From Candidatus Tepidiaquacellales bacterium UBA2330 (GTDB lineage: Bacteria; Bacteroidota; Ignavibacteria; Tepidaquicellales; Tepidaquicellaceae): 64,000 nucleotides of DNA. Each line of letters begins with the position of its first letter. Positions within the stretch are counted from its first letter, which is position 1. The notes beneath the pieces were generated by a model that was given only the letters and a program-made list of their open reading frames with translations, was not told the DNA's origin and did not search any database. Shown here piece by piece: positions 62,401-64,000 of this stretch. Position numbers and translations under genes: made by a program. Location of the stretch: the NCBI GenBank assembly GCA_002344965.1, contig DDUU01000042.1:1-64000 (forward strand). Direction: 5' to 3'.

Positions 62401-64000
62401 ATGAATGTATTTTCAAATATGCCTGCTCTTAAATATGTCCTGATATTAATTTCAGGAATACTTTTTCAGAGATTTTCAGGAGCGGATCTTCCTTTCACAT
62501 CTTTGACTGTTTCCGTTTTACTTTTATTAATTTTAATAATTGTTTTTACCAAAACAGGGAAAGCAGTTATTCTAAAAGACATACTAACGATACTGCTGAT
62601 ATTTATTACCGGTGCAATAAAATCTCAGCTTGATTTCAATTCCGGCAATGACTTCGGCATAAGAAATTTCCCCGATACGAAAAAAGGATCAAACATTACT
62701 CTTACAGGTATTGTAACCGGAATACCGGTTATTGATAAATCAGGAATAAGGTTTACAGTTGAAAGTAAAACCATCTCAGCCAGAAGCGATAAATTTATTA
62801 CCGGAGGAAAAGTAATTGTAACAGTTTATCGCGATCTGTATTCAAAACACAAAGAATCTCTTCCGGTGATTAATCCGGGCGATGAAATTTCAGTTAAAGG
62901 CAGACTGTCAGAACCAACAGGCAGAAGGAATCCGGGAGAATTTAATTACAGGGAATATCTTGAACTGCGTGATATTTATAAATTATTTTATACAACCGGT
63001 TTTAAGAATGTAAAAGTTATATCAGAAGGTAATCTCGGATTTATTGAACAAAGAATAATCTTTCCCGCAAAAATTTTTGCTTTGGAAAATATTGACAGGC
63101 ATCTCAGCGGGGACAACGCCGCTTACTTAAAAGGACTTGTAACCGGAGAGAGATCCGACATTTCAGAGGAAACAAAAGAAGCATTTATCAATGCCGGCGT
63201 TATGCACCTGATCGCCGTTTCCGGTCTGAACGTCACTTATGTAATTCTTTCTGTGACCATATGTCTTTCAATATTGAGAATCCCTTTCAGACAAAGAATT
63301 TTTATCACGTGTATATTTCTGCTCTTCTATTGTATGTTCACAGGAAGTCCTGCATCAATTGTCAGAGCGACTTTAATGGGAATACTTGTGCTTATGTCAT
63401 TTATAATTGAAAGAAAAATTTTCTTTTACAATATCATCAGCATCTCTGCAATTTGTATAATTTTATCTGACACGAGAATCCTTTTTGACACGGGATTCAT
63501 ACTGTCTTATTCCGCGGCACTGTCAATGGTAATAATCTACAGCAGGTTTGAAGATAAATTTCTTGGTTCAATATATTCTGACAGATCTAAATTCAGTAAA
63601 GCTCTGAAGTGGGCTGCTGTGCTTTTTTTTACAACTCTCGCTGCTCAGATCGGGACTCTCCCGCTTACAGCTATTTATTTCGGAAAAGTTTCAGTCGTTT
63701 CGCTTTTCATAAATATGGCAGCCGTTCCGCTGGCAAATTTATCTCTTGCTATGGGTTTTCTTCAGATATTGTCCGGTATAATTTCAACAGGAATTTCTTC
63801 AGCAGTTGCAGAAGCAAATAATATTTTGCTGAGCATTCAGCTTGCTTTTATAAAGTATTCAGCTGATCCGGATTTTTCATTTTTTTATGTAAAGCAGTTA
63901 AATATAATTTCAGTAACCGCATATTATTTTATCTGTCTGATAATTTTATTCAGTAAAAATTTCAGAGTTCTTTTCAGAAATTTAACATTCACTGTTCTAA
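62401..64000 (+). CDS. ComEC/Rec2 DNA uptake channel, 3' end outside the window
   Basis: An ATG at 62401 opens a frame that runs unbroken to the window end (533 codons). It encodes N-terminal helices, then an OB-like region (about 100-190), then the ComEC core with GLVTGERSDISEE (245-257), HLIAVSGLNVTYV (about 269-281) and TGSPASIVRATLMG (about 314-327), and more helices including DTGFILSYSAALS. ComEC moves single-stranded DNA across the inner membrane in natural transformation. The C-terminal metallo-beta-lactamase domain, if present, lies past the window. No other competence gene is nearby. Confidence 0.88.
   Translation, partial: MNVFSNMPALKYVLILISGILFQRFSGADLPFTSLTVSVLLLLILIIVFTKTGKAVILKDILTILLIFITGAIKSQLDFNSGNDFGIRNFPDTKKGSNITLTGIVTGIPVIDKSGIRFTVESKTISARSDKFITGGKVIVTVYRDLYSKHKESLPVINPGDEISVKGRLSEPTGRRNPGEFNYREYLELRDIYKLFYTTGFKNVKVISEGNLGFIEQRIIFPAKIFALENIDRHLSGDNAAYLKGLVTGERSDISEETKEAFINAGVMHLIAVSGLNVTYVILSVTICLSILRIPFRQRIFITCIFLLFYCMFTGSPASIVRATLMGILVLMSFIIERKIFFYNIISISAICIILSDTRILFDTGFILSYSAALSMVIIYSRFEDKFLGSIYSDRSKFSKALKWAAVLFFTTLAAQIGTLPLTAIYFGKVSVVSLFINMAAVPLANLSLAMGFLQILSGIISTGISSAVAEANNILLSIQLAFIKYSADPDFSFFYVKQLNIISVTAYYFICLIILFSKNFRVLFRNLTFTVL

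Overview
This is an AT-rich window (roughly one third G+C by eye) of ordinary chromosomal character. It is densely packed and most genes are on the minus strand. Two exported proteins carry an NYPNPFNP-type C-terminal sorting domain (type IX secretion), and there is a TonB-dependent receptor with a carboxypeptidase-regulatory-like N-terminus, an LptE lipoprotein, a fused-type set of shape genes, and an ATP synthase operon without beta and epsilon genes. Together these point to a Gram-negative member of the Bacteroidota/Ignavibacteriota/Chlorobiota group, most likely close to Ignavibacteria. Clear AAGGAG-type ribosome binding sites precede several genes (for example atpA, atpE, mreB and the YtxH gene). 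No rRNA, tRNA, CRISPR array, insertion sequence or prophage was found.

Layout. 1-9 kb: a Pr6Pr-type membrane protein, then leftward meaB, galE, purD, a glycosyltransferase and an M24 peptidase, then a rightward ABC exporter. 8.6-14.6 kb: a leftward run of thiolase, pgsA, pgpA, cinA, two small unknown genes (one with a ribosomal-L12-like tail on a membrane anchor), a 2-hydroxyacid dehydrogenase and a DUF1622 protein. 14.7-15.7 kb: palindromic elements and a methyltransferase. 15.7-27.4 kb: a long leftward run, purN-purH-mreB-mreC-mreD-PBP2-rodA-dcd-pyrF, ending in a TonB-dependent receptor; it combines nucleotide synthesis with the elongasome. 27.5-33.9 kb: three exported proteins (a double-CHRD protein, a PNGase F-like amidase and a large protein with a dockerin-like end), each with its own leader, two of them followed by clear terminators. 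34.2-35.7 kb: a helical protein of unknown role. 35.7-41.4 kb: an ATP synthase operon (atpZ, atpI-like, B, E, F, H, A, G). 41.6-47.8 kb: a lipoprotein and an AddAB-type helicase-nuclease pair. 47.9-50.3 kb: exonuclease III, a zinc-free MDR oxidoreductase and a DoxX protein. 50.4-54.7 kb: two small envelope/coiled-coil proteins, lipoamide dehydrogenase, a DUF2905 protein and an RqcH/NFACT protein. 54.7-58.6 kb: a leftward operon of sigma-54 activator, lptE, a processive-type GT2 glycosyltransferase and a TPR protein. 58.9-64 kb: a lipoprotein, a DUF2400 protein, a degenerate hydroxyacyl-CoA dehydrogenase-like protein, a 43-residue membrane peptide, a pyrimidine-nucleoside phosphorylase and the start of comEC, which runs off the window.

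I see no clear candidate for a wholly new multi-gene system. The signals most worth following are: a small palindromic element (core CGGAATACAATTCCG) found once between genes beside a 38-bp perfect palindrome and once in frame inside the RqcH gene; a set of crossing inverted repeats between divergent genes at 33.9-34.2 kb; a type IX-secreted PNGase F-like enzyme with all three catalytic acidic residues; a membrane-anchored L12-like protein with an unknown partner; and a compact sigma-54 activator/lptE/glycosyltransferase operon.
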